The notes beneath the pieces are model-generated. The model did no database searches. It saw only the letters and a program-made list of their open reading frames with translations, and was not told where the DNA came from. Positions 1-5,688 of a DNA stretch of 5,688 nt are shown in pieces. A program made the translations under genes and the position numbers. The DNA is taken from contig DXUR01000201.1 in the NCBI GenBank assembly GCA_019417795.1, positions 1 through 5,688 on the forward strand. The letters run 5' to 3'. Numbering within the stretch: position 1 is the first letter of the stretch; each line of letters begins with the position of its first letter. The stretch comes from Clostridiales bacterium. GTDB taxonomy: Bacteria; Bacillota_A; Clostridia; Oscillospirales; Oscillospiraceae.

Positions 1-24
1 GGAGTAATTGTTGTTCATGTTCAT
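1..24 (-). CDS. Possible start of a further gene, overlapping the preceding one
   Basis: ATG at 24 and ATG at 18 are in one frame, different from that of the gene starting at 229, and are preceded by GAGAAAGGA, an acceptable ribosome binding site (6-7 nt before the second ATG). The reading would begin MNNNYS from ATG 18. Only 24 bases are visible, so this could be chance; it fits the overlapping style of the operon. Confidence 0.25.
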
Positions 25-229
25 TTCCTTTCTCTGTGATAGGGTTCCAAAGGCGGCAGAAGCCCTTGTCCCAATCCTCCAGTAACATCTGATGGGTGTA
101 GGCGGGAGAGTTGTATACGTCGTTGCGGCAATGCTGCAAGCGGACCGTTTTCTTCCCGCCGCTCGGGTTTCTTTCGATTTTGTAATATGAATCGTTACAG
201 GTATCGCAGTGTCTTTCGATATTGTTCAA
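1..229 (-). CDS. Small CxxC protein, unknown function (3' end outside window)
   Basis: An open frame of 76 codons runs from TTG 229 to the window edge without a stop, so the gene is partial. It begins MNNIERHCDTCNDSYYKIER and contains C8, C11, C34 (LQHCRND) and C58 (GFCRLWNP). The C-x2-C plus two later single cysteines suggests a metal site and is spaced almost as in the upstream 176-residue protein. The start is supported by GGAGG 7 nt upstream and by the TTGA overlap with the preceding stop; the only in-frame ATG is at codon 48, past most of the cysteines. The final visible part (TEKGNEHEQQLL) is hydrophilic, so the protein may end soon after the window. I do not recognise a family. Confidence 0.7.
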   Translation of the reverse strand, partial: MNNIERHCDTCNDSYYKIERNPSGGKKTVRLQHCRNDVYNSPAYTHQMLLEDWDKGFCRLWNPITEKGNEHEQQLL

Positions 230-756
230 TTCGTGTCCTCCATCTTGTTTTTTCGTGCGGTCTCCGCGTCAAACAAGGCCAGCAGCTCGTAGCCATGTGA
301 CGTCTTATAGAAGAAGGAAGGCTTGATGCCATCGTCGATCTCTACGACATAATGCCGGTGAACTGCTACGCCAAGGGTTTGGGCATCCGGCTCCTCATTG
401 CATCGCCTCGCAAACTCGCAGGGCGACAGAGGGGTGTGCAGCTCATATAACACCGCATAGCGATAGGCGGAAGGGCTAATATCCTTGCCCATGCTGCTGC
501 AGAGGTCATAGTGCATCATCCAGTCCTCTATGGTCTTGAAGCCATAAACGCGCAGCTCGCTGGGCGTTTTCCGCTTTGGACACCAGTCCGGTACATAGAC
601 TTTTGGATCACCACGCATGAATCTGCGTGCCCGTTTGCCGCCAGTGCAGAAGCGCTCTCCCATGTGCATGGTGACGCCCATTTGCTTGATGGGGTGGCTC
701 TCCATGTACTGAAGGTGCTTTTCACACTCAGCGCAGATTGCTTTTCGCAGTTGCAT
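226..756 (-). CDS. Small protein with N-terminal CxxC and paired cysteines, unknown function, 176 residues
   Basis: I do not recognise a named family. The N-terminal third has CAEC (C8, C11), C37 in GERFCTGGKRARRF and C59 in DWCPKRKTPSELRVY, a possible four-cysteine zinc site with a basic stretch (KRARRFMR, 41-48) between its halves. The second part (about 95-165) reads as a mixed alpha/beta region, with YRYAVLYELHTPLSP and AVHRHYVVEIDDG, and two further cysteines, C113 and C119. No membrane segment or signal peptide is visible. The ATG at 756 immediately follows the TAA of the preceding gene, with AAGGAGG at 768-762, 5 nt upstream. Its stop overlaps the next start as TTGA. A cytoplasmic metal-binding or nucleic-acid-binding accessory protein would fit, but this is inference. 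Confidence 0.82.
   Translation of the reverse strand: MQLRKAICAECEKHLQYMESHPIKQMGVTMHMGERFCTGGKRARRFMRGDPKVYVPDWCPKRKTPSELRVYGFKTIEDWMMHYDLCSSMGKDISPSAYRYAVLYELHTPLSPCEFARRCNEEPDAQTLGVAVHRHYVVEIDDGIKPSFFYKTSHGYELLALFDAETARKNKMEDTN
237..241 (-). promoter_or_regulatory. Ribosome binding site of the terminal small CxxC gene
   Basis: GGAGG on the minus strand, 7 nt before TTG 229 and inside the last codons of the 176-residue gene. It supports the non-ATG start and the 4-nt overlap. Confidence 0.65.
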
Positions 757-1491
757 TTATACCTCCTTCTCCCGCGCCGAATAGGGTTCTTCCCTGTCCT
801 CGCAAAGCGGACTCTCCATGATCTCATAGCGGATAAACCAGCCTGCGGCGTAGTCCTTGCAGTATGCCTCCCAAAATTGGCAGTCGTACTCCTCGCAGTA
901 GAGCGATTCATCGTAAGGAAAGCTCATTACGGCCTTTTCCTTCTCCACCAATTCCCGCAGTCGGTTCTCGGCAAGCTTTTTGTCAAAGAAGGTGCCGATA
1001 GCATCCGGGGCAGGGAAAACGCCCCGGTCTGCGCAGGCTGCTGTGTGAACGATGGTATAGACTTCCCGCGCCCGTGTTTCGTCTCCGGTTTTCATTTCTC
1101 TCCGCGCCAGCCAGTTTTCCACGAACAGGCGGTCTTCCTCGTGGAACATCGCCGCAAATCTTTCATGAAAAGCCGGACGTGAGAGATTGGCATCGAGCCC
1201 CCTATGGAATTGATCGAGCTGCCGGTACACTGCCGCAAGGAAATCCTCCGGGGTCTGTGCGTCAACAGGGTATTGGCTGACACACAGCCGTCCGCCGCAC
1301 TGTCGGCATTTTCCGATCAGGCAAAGTCGGTAATCACCCAGATCCGCAAGCCTTTTGTAGTCCAGTTCCCAGTTAATATCCATCATGCTCTCCGCCACAT
1401 GAGCCGCGGTTTGAAGTACATCTCCGCTCCGTACCGGGGCACAGGAGCAAAGTTCCTCCGGAGAATGGGTGCAGTGGCGCTTTTCACACAT
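757..1491 (-). CDS. Cysteine-rich protein of unknown function, 244 residues
   Basis: I do not recognise this protein. It has 13 cysteines, grouped as C2, C7, C15, C17 near the N-terminus; C57, C62, C65, C70 in CLIGKCRQCGGRLC; C153; and C199, C204, C211, C230 near the C-terminus. The central KCRQCGGRLC resembles one half of a zinc ribbon and the first group (with H6 and H9) could form another metal site; both are inferences. The rest looks mostly helical and acidic, with charged runs such as KKLAENRLRELVEKEKAV (171-188). There is no signal peptide or membrane segment, so it is probably cytoplasmic. The start is ATG 1491, which has AGGGAGG 9 nt upstream and lies one base after the preceding stop; the open frame extends further upstream, but that part overlaps the DUF3268-like gene and lacks a binding site. 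The stop TAA is directly followed by the ATG of the next gene. Confidence 0.8.
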   Translation of the reverse strand: MCEKRHCTHSPEELCSCAPVRSGDVLQTAAHVAESMMDINWELDYKRLADLGDYRLCLIGKCRQCGGRLCVSQYPVDAQTPEDFLAAVYRQLDQFHRGLDANLSRPAFHERFAAMFHEEDRLFVENWLARREMKTGDETRAREVYTIVHTAACADRGVFPAPDAIGTFFDKKLAENRLRELVEKEKAVMSFPYDESLYCEEYDCQFWEAYCKDYAAGWFIRYEIMESPLCEDREEPYSAREKEV

Positions 1492-1492
1492 A

Positions 1493-1891
1493 TTATGCCG
1501 CCTCCCTATTCCGTTCTTTTTCGCACAGATCAATAAGCCTTTGGCAGCGGTCCATTTCAAAACCGCCGATATGGGCAAGCTGTTCGGAAAGACGCAGCTT
1601 CTTTGCCATCCAATGGTACGCCTGTGTCCGTGTCATACCGCGTTCCTTCCAAAAGCTGTCGAAGATCTGATGCGTTTCCTTCCGCTTCATACGAAGCGTT
1701 TCATTGGCCAGATTGCCAAGCGGCCGCGTAGTACCCTTATGACAGCCAACCCGGGCGTTGCAGTTCTGGCAGCGATAAAATTTCTCCCGCTCGATGCCAA
1801 GCCGTCTTGCCGCTGCTGCTCCGTAGATCTCCGCGGCAGGGGCCAGCCGGACGACACCGCCGCAATAACGGCAGATTTTTGGGCTCTCCAA
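1493..1891 (-). CDS. Small zinc-finger protein, DUF3268-like (zinc-finger-containing family)
   Basis: The protein has 132 residues if it starts at the TTG at 1891. The N-terminal half carries CRYCG (C7, C10) and CQNCNARVGCHKGT (C41, C44, C50, H51), an apparent zinc-binding set. It is followed by RPLGNLANETLRMKRKETH and a helical C-terminal half with FDSFWKERGMTRTQAYHWMA and HIGGF. This order (CxYCG, CxxCxAxVGCHKGT, PLGxLAN, R-x-x-H-x-x-FD-x-x-W, AYxWxA, HIGxF) is what I recall for DUF3268, a small zinc-finger family common in phages and mobile elements of Firmicutes; its biochemical role is not established. The start is open between TTG 1891, which has AAGGGAGGG 6 nt upstream, and GTG 1909, which overlaps the clamp stop as GTGA but has no clear binding site; I prefer TTG. 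It lies 14 nt after the clamp and 1 nt before the next gene. Nucleic-acid binding is plausible but inferred. Confidence 0.82.
   Translation of the reverse strand: MESPKICRYCGGVVRLAPAAEIYGAAAARRLGIEREKFYRCQNCNARVGCHKGTTRPLGNLANETLRMKRKETHQIFDSFWKERGMTRTQAYHWMAKKLRLSEQLAHIGGFEMDRCQRLIDLCEKERNREAA
1501..1507 (-). promoter_or_regulatory. Ribosome binding site of the 244-residue protein gene
   Basis: AGGGAGG on the minus strand lies 9 nt before ATG 1491, inside the last codons of the DUF3268-like gene. It decides the start against a longer frame reaching 1578. Confidence 0.7.
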
Positions 1892-1897
1892 ATGCCG

Positions 1898-1906
1898 CCC
1901 TCCCTT
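1898..1906 (-). promoter_or_regulatory. Ribosome binding site of the DUF3268-like gene
   Basis: AAGGGAGGG on the minus strand begins at the last base of the clamp TGA stop and lies 6 nt before TTG 1891. It favours TTG 1891 over GTG 1909, because with the GTG start the site would lie inside the coding region. Confidence 0.65.
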
Positions 1907-3042
1907 CACGCCGCTTTGGCCGCAGGGGCTTCAACGGCTTTTGCGGATCGCTTCTTCGTTGTCGGCGCACGCATGACATTTTGCAGATAGTAGGCGTCCT
2001 GTGTGCTGATGGTCAGCATCCCACCTTGCGCGATGCCAAGGGTGATCGTACCGCCAAGAGCCTTCAAACAGGAGATCAGCTGCCGTGCATTGTACCAGTA
2101 TTCGCCTGTGGGCGAACCAGTCAACGCGATCACCTCAATACCGGCAGAGGCGCTGCAAAGGTCACCGAAGCAGTTGAACAGCAATTTTTGATCCTGAAAG
2201 CGCAGCCGCACCCTTCCATCCGGTGAAACAGGCAGCACCGAGGCAAGCGCGTCGCGCAGCTCCTTGCTGTCCGTAAGCACGGTAAAGCGATTCGTAATGG
2301 TTTTCAGCAGCGAGTCTGTGTCGATATAGCCGCCATCCATGAGACGTGCGCTAAAGAGGAAGTTCTCTTTGAAAAAGACAATGCTTTTCCCCGTGCTGCC
2401 AACGCGAAACACATCCTCGTTCTGGCACATAGCAGCCAGCTTTCCAAGTGAAGACGCGGGGATCAGAAGGCTGATGTCTCCTGTGCTTTGATCGTCGCCC
2501 TTGGCGGTCACGATGCAGCTTCCGTTGCTCCCGGCCGCACGCAGTCCCGTGCTGGTGAACATCAGATTTACGCAGCGCAGCAATGGCTTGCTCTGATCCT
2601 GCGCTGTTGCAAAAACAGTATGCCGCGCCATGTCAGGCACGCCGCTGACCTTGACGGTATCCTCCGGGAATGGCAGGTCCGGCTTTGGAAAAGCCCCCAT
2701 GTCCCACACATCCACGCTGTAACTTGCGCAGCCGCTTAGGAGCGCCATGCGTCCGCGGTTTTCTCTGCGGCAAAGCTCCACCGTTTCCTCCGGAAGCCGT
2801 TGAAGCATTTCTGCAAGTGTTTTGGCGGTGAAGACAAGGGCGCCGTCCTCATGAACGGTGCAGGGCAGCCTCTCCGCCAACGAGACTTCAAGATTCGTAG
2901 AGGTGACGGTGAGCATTCCGCCCGCGCCGTCTGTCTCCAGCAAGACCCCCTTGAGGACTTCCAGCGGAGAATCCGAAGGGGCAATAAACGAGGCGCGCCT
3001 TACTGCCGCAAGCAGCTCGGCTCGGTTGATGGTTATGAGCAA
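1906..3042 (-). CDS. dnaN: DNA polymerase III beta subunit homologue (sliding clamp), divergent, probably element-encoded
   Basis: This is a 378-residue protein, close to the usual 365-380 for bacterial beta clamps, which form ring-shaped dimers around DNA and tether polymerases and repair proteins. The N-terminus MLITINRAELLAAVRRAS matches the clamp start, and FSARLMDGGYIDTDSLL (230-246) matches the conserved segment leading from domain 2 to domain 3 (family pattern near F-x-S-R-L-L-x-G-x-Y-P-D). YYLQNVMR (351-358) sits where the family ends in a Y-x-x-x-P-x-R sequence. The start is TTG at 3042: a near-perfect AAAGGAGG lies 7 nt upstream, and the longer open frame runs back into the helicase gene without conservation. 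Two oddities stand out: the usual TDGHRL-type pocket segment is replaced by AAGSNGSCI (169-177), and a basic, Ala/Lys-rich tail of 20 residues follows the normal end. It sits between the helicase and the zinc-finger gene. The family call is firm; the element-encoded accessory role is inferred from the neighbours. Confidence 0.9.
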   Translation of the reverse strand: MLITINRAELLAAVRRASFIAPSDSPLEVLKGVLLETDGAGGMLTVTSTNLEVSLAERLPCTVHEDGALVFTAKTLAEMLQRLPEETVELCRRENRGRMALLSGCASYSVDVWDMGAFPKPDLPFPEDTVKVSGVPDMARHTVFATAQDQSKPLLRCVNLMFTSTGLRAAGSNGSCIVTAKGDDQSTGDISLLIPASSLGKLAAMCQNEDVFRVGSTGKSIVFFKENFLFSARLMDGGYIDTDSLLKTITNRFTVLTDSKELRDALASVLPVSPDGRVRLRFQDQKLLFNCFGDLCSASAGIEVIALTGSPTGEYWYNARQLISCLKALGGTITLGIAQGGMLTISTQDAYYLQNVMRAPTTKKRSAKAVEAPAAKAA

Positions 3043-3049
3043 ATGATCT

Positions 3050-3057
3050 CCTCCTTT
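3050..3057 (-). promoter_or_regulatory. Ribosome binding site of the clamp gene
   Basis: AAAGGAGG on the minus strand, 7 nt before the TTG at 3042. It overlaps the helicase stop codon (3058-3056), which suggests coupled translation. It decides the clamp start, because no ATG or GTG with a comparable site lies in frame nearby. Confidence 0.85.
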
Positions 3058-5688
3058 AAGCGGCAAAATCGAAGATCGACAGTTGGTTTTCATCCATCTC
3101 TGCCATCTTCGACTTTCGTTTCTTCTTTTCTTCCTGTGTTCGCGCGAGCAATCCTTCATAGCGCTCCCAATTCACTGCGGATTGCACGGATCGTGTGCTG
3201 CTGTCCGTCTCTGCCGGCATGAAATTCGGAGCAGGCAGGGATGTTTCCTTTGCCACAGGCTGTTCTGCCGTCTTTCGGTTTGGATTGATGACCGCCATTT
3301 TCTTGAATGCCGCGGCGATGTCCTCCACATTGTCTCGGATGCCCGCCGCCAATTCCTTCGCCATCTGCGAGGTCAAGTCCTTGACATCACTCATGGCGGC
3401 AAGTCCCTCCTCGCTGAAGGTCCCTTCGATGATGCCCGCGACCGCCAGCTTAGAGGCCATCAGCTTCATCGCCTTGGCCTGCATGGTGTCCGCATAGTAG
3501 AGCATATACACCTCTACCTTCGGCGCCGTCTGGTTGATGCGCCACGACCGGCGGGATGCCTGCCGCAGTGTAAAAAGGTTATAGCCCATCGAATAGAAGA
3601 TGATGGTGGTGAAGGCATTGAGATCGAGACCGGTCTCCACACAGCGGGGATTTGTGATCAGGACCTGCAATCCGTTTTTGACCCGCTTATCCACCCATTC
3701 CTCCCGCTTTTCCGTAGCGACCTGCGGAGTCAGGATCTCGGTTCGGTACCCGTTTTCCCGCAACAGCTTGCGCAGCTTTTCCTGTGAGTCCGTGCGCGTC
3801 CAACTGGTGTAGATCAGCACCCGCTCACCGTTTGCTGCCTTCTGCCGCACGAGCTCCAGCACCTTTTCCTCTTTAGGGAACAAGCGTGAGAAGTTTCCGC
3901 AGCTTTGGGGCGTCACAAGCGGATTTCCGGTAATGGGGTGGATGACCTCCGGCTGATCGTAGGGCTGGTCCGGGTAGACCGTCAGCAGATTCAGATAGGT
4001 CGAGAGGATCTTCTGCGCGGCTTTCCGATCATTTTTCAAGACCTTCTGGAGAACATTCTGCACAGCCTGATAGCACTCTCCGACATCCTCCGGCATATCC
4101 AGCGCTACAGGGATCTCCTCATAGCTCGGCAGATCCTTTCCCATGTCCGACAGGGATAAAAAGGCCGTGTATTCCAGCAGAAAGCGCGAAAACACCATCG
4201 GCGAAACGCCGGGAAGTTGGCGCGTGCGCGTTTTCCGCTTACTGGCGCGGCGGTTGGAGTTGTACTCCGCATCCCTTGTCTCGTAGGCATTTTCCACCAC
4301 ACCGTACTCCGCGTCGAAATCGCCGGGGCTTTTATACCGTTTACCGTCCTTGAGCATGAGGCCGGGAACGATGCGATAAAGCAGATGAAAAATGCCGGAG
4401 GAATAGCCGTTGATAAGGGTCGCCGTCATACCGACAAAGAGCTTGGAGACTCCGTACAGTTCCGCCATTGCGTCGCCTTGGCCGCTGGCATTGTTGTATT
4501 CGTGCAGTTCATCGCAGAGGAAAGAGTCAATCCTGCCACGCAGCTTTTTCTTGATGTAGGTGCTCAGCGGATAGCGTCGCTGCGCGCCGCGGATGGGGTA
4601 GTAACCCTCCGGGTCTTGCGTGATTTGAGCGAGCTGGTCGACCACACGGGCATTTTTCGTCCGCTTGAGATGTGCTTCCGCGCCGTAACGGTGTACCCAA
4701 CCATATTCACCGATCTTGACCCATTCCATCTGCCTGTCCGGATTGACCGCTGACCAAAGAGGCGCACCGCAGTTTGGGCAGACATGGTTTTTCTTATGCT
4801 CCTTCTGGAAGAAAAACTGGTCTGCCGGCACAGCATAGCGCGTCCCGTCCTCGTTGATCTCCATTTCGATGACCGCATCGCAGTCCGGGCAGAGGAACGC
4901 ACGGCGGCGTTCATTCCATCGCACGGCGGGATAGCGCATATAGCCGTCCCGTGCCCGCTCCTTGGAAAAGACCGCGTACACACTCTTGTCTCCCTGCTCG
5001 TAGAGAGTATAGAGCCGGTCTAGCTCTGTGATGCTATGCACCACCATGGCATAGGTGTCCGGAAGGGTCTCCCCGATCTCTCGCACCCATTTTTGCGTGA
5101 CATGAGACGGGCACATGACAATGCCGAAAGACTTCCCTCTGCCGCCCTTTTTCTGTGCAGCCCATAAGCCATGCAATGCGCCGAGGGCAGTCGAGCCGAT
5201 TTTTGTTTTGCCCGAGCCGCATTCCGCAATGATAAGCGCCGTTTTCTTGCGGTCAAGCTGCCGCTTGACAGCCTCCGCCACCGCAAGCTGGGCGTCATAG
5301 AGGGAATAGCCGGCCTTTTGCATGATATAGTCATTGATTCTGAGTACTTCATCCGAAAGCGGCTCTCTGGCTGGATCGAAGATAGGCACGAACTGATCGC
5401 GGATACGGTCAGCGACGGTCACGCCGAAGGTATTGAGATACCCTGTGACATTGTTGACCTCGTCAAACCCGTCCGGGGCGCCGGGTACAGCGCCGGGGAT
5501 CTGAATGGTCCCGGCCTTCAGCCCCTCCTCCAGTACCTCTATGACATTCTTATCATCCGGTGCCAGATCCAGCGTCCATGCGTCGATCCGCTCCTTTTGC
5601 GCGATGACCTCCAACTGCCGGAGATCGCCTCGATTTTGGAGCGAAGCAAGTACATAGTCCTGAAACGCGGGAATGAGTGGCGCTGCCG
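3056..5688 (-). CDS. SNF2/DEAD-box-like superfamily 2 helicase with zinc-ribbon insert and C-terminal clamp-binding peptide (5' end outside window)
   Basis: This is probably an ATP-dependent DNA helicase or translocase. The frame stays open to the window edge (first full codon at 5686), so the true start lies upstream; the TTG at 5614 is only an internal candidate. Counting from 5686, 876 residues are visible. A Q-motif-like YSLYDAQ (127-133) precedes Walker A ECGSGKT (155-161, Lys160). Motif Ia is around VMCPSHV, the DELH box is at 392-395 and TAT at 421-423. The second RecA-like lobe has VLIYTSW (623-629), ITNPRCVETGLDL (677-689) and QASRRSWRINQ (709-719), which matches the SNF2-type motif VI pattern QxxxRxxxRxxQ. 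Two CPxC pairs (CPDC 266-269, CPNC 303-306) between motifs Ia and II look like an inserted zinc ribbon. The tail after about residue 795 is polar and low complexity, ending in QLSIFDFAA. It is the first visible gene of the operon, 13 nt before the clamp gene. Helicase class is secure; substrate and role (replication, repair, transfer or defence) are not shown. Confidence 0.9.
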   Translation of the reverse strand, partial: AAPLIPAFQDYVLASLQNRGDLRQLEVIAQKERIDAWTLDLAPDDKNVIEVLEEGLKAGTIQIPGAVPGAPDGFDEVNNVTGYLNTFGVTVADRIRDQFVPIFDPAREPLSDEVLRINDYIMQKAGYSLYDAQLAVAEAVKRQLDRKKTALIIAECGSGKTKIGSTALGALHGLWAAQKKGGRGKSFGIVMCPSHVTQKWVREIGETLPDTYAMVVHSITELDRLYTLYEQGDKSVYAVFSKERARDGYMRYPAVRWNERRRAFLCPDCDAVIEMEINEDGTRYAVPADQFFFQKEHKKNHVCPNCGAPLWSAVNPDRQMEWVKIGEYGWVHRYGAEAHLKRTKNARVVDQLAQITQDPEGYYPIRGAQRRYPLSTYIKKKLRGRIDSFLCDELHEYNNASGQGDAMAELYGVSKLFVGMTATLINGYSSGIFHLLYRIVPGLMLKDGKRYKSPGDFDAEYGVVENAYETRDAEYNSNRRASKRKTRTRQLPGVSPMVFSRFLLEYTAFLSLSDMGKDLPSYEEIPVALDMPEDVGECYQAVQNVLQKVLKNDRKAAQKILSTYLNLLTVYPDQPYDQPEVIHPITGNPLVTPQSCGNFSRLFPKEEKVLELVRQKAANGERVLIYTSWTRTDSQEKLRKLLRENGYRTEILTPQVATEKREEWVDKRVKNGLQVLITNPRCVETGLDLNAFTTIIFYSMGYNLFTLRQASRRSWRINQTAPKVEVYMLYYADTMQAKAMKLMASKLAVAGIIEGTFSEEGLAAMSDVKDLTSQMAKELAAGIRDNVEDIAAAFKKMAVINPNRKTAEQPVAKETSLPAPNFMPAETDSSTRSVQSAVNWERYEGLLARTQEEKKKRKSKMAEMDENQLSIFDFAA
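3071..3085 (-). other. Putative beta-clamp-binding motif QLSIF at the helicase C-terminus
   Basis: The codons read Q-L-S-I-F, followed by DFAA and the stop. Bacterial clamp clients (Pol IV, PolC, MutS and others) carry a short peptide close to QL(S/D)LF, often at the C-terminal end of a flexible tail. Here only Leu to Ile at the fourth position differs, which is a common substitution. The preceding stretch is rich in Lys, Glu, Ser and Thr and has no motif of the helicase core, as expected of a flexible tether. The next gene encodes a clamp. Binding itself is inferred. Confidence 0.65.

Noticed and set aside
511..1182. Plus-strand open frame of 223 codons, partly hydrophobic
   Set aside because: It runs antisense across two minus-strand genes with strong ribosome binding sites and exact junctions. 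The hydrophobic runs are a by-product of the opposite frame.
1207..1221. QLDQF in the 244-residue protein as a second clamp-binding motif
   Set aside because: The fourth position is Gln where a hydrophobic residue is expected, and it lies within a predicted helical region rather than a flexible tail; one such match is likely by chance.
1492..1578. N-terminal extension of the 244-residue protein by 29 residues
   Set aside because: It overlaps the DUF3268-like gene, and ATG 1491 has the binding site and one-base junction typical of this operon.
3043..3159. N-terminal extension of the clamp by 39 residues
   Set aside because: The extension overlaps the helicase 3' end, has no similarity to clamp N-termini, and a strong ribosome binding site marks TTG 3042.
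3083..3787. Plus-strand open frame of 234 codons opposite the helicase gene
   Set aside because: It lies wholly antisense to a clear helicase coding region, its translation shows no recognisable motif, and long antisense frames are expected opposite GC-rich coding sequence.
5612..5614. TTG 5614 as the true helicase start
   Set aside because: The frame is open for 24 more codons to the window edge with plausible protein sequence, and no good ribosome binding site precedes this TTG, so the start is most likely upstream of the window.
1..5688. CRISPR arrays, tRNA or rRNA genes, insertion sequences, inverted-repeat terminators
   Set aside because: I found no repeated spacer pattern, RNA gene or transposase. 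The genes leave no intergenic space longer than 14 nt, so there is little room for such elements.

Overview
The window is a tightly packed, single-direction gene block: everything I can support is read from the minus strand, so transcription runs from base 5688 towards base 1. In transcription order it holds: (1) the 3' part of a large SNF2/DEAD-box-like helicase, open at the window edge; (2) a DNA polymerase III beta sliding-clamp homologue; (3) a small zinc-finger protein resembling the DUF3268 zinc-finger-containing family; (4) a 244-residue cysteine-rich protein of unknown function; (5) a 176-residue protein with an N-terminal CxxC and further cysteines, unknown; (6) the first 76 codons of another small CxxC protein, cut by the window edge. 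A possible start of a seventh gene lies in the last 24 bases.

The organism is most likely a Gram-positive anaerobe of the Clostridia (gut Oscillospiraceae or Lachnospiraceae type). This is inferred from near-consensus AGGAGG-type ribosome binding sites before every internal gene, several TTG starts, and the style of the proteins. A clamp gene in this setting, away from dnaA/recF/gyrB and among small zinc-finger proteins and a helicase, points to an integrative conjugative element, plasmid or large prophage rather than the core chromosome. No integrase, relaxase, phage structural gene, RNA gene, CRISPR array or insertion sequence is visible, so the type of element cannot be settled here.

There is no intergenic space. 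Junctions are 13 nt (helicase to clamp), 14 nt (clamp to zinc finger, with the ribosome binding site touching the stop codon), 1 nt, 0 nt and a 4-nt overlap. This is one polycistronic unit, probably translationally coupled; its promoter and terminator lie outside the window.

The most interesting point is functional pairing. The helicase ends, after a roughly 80-residue low-complexity linker, in the peptide QLSIF, a close match to the bacterial clamp-binding consensus QL(S/D)LF, and the very next gene encodes a divergent clamp. This suggests an element-encoded clamp and helicase module, possibly with its own interaction specificity, followed by a set of small putative metal-binding proteins.
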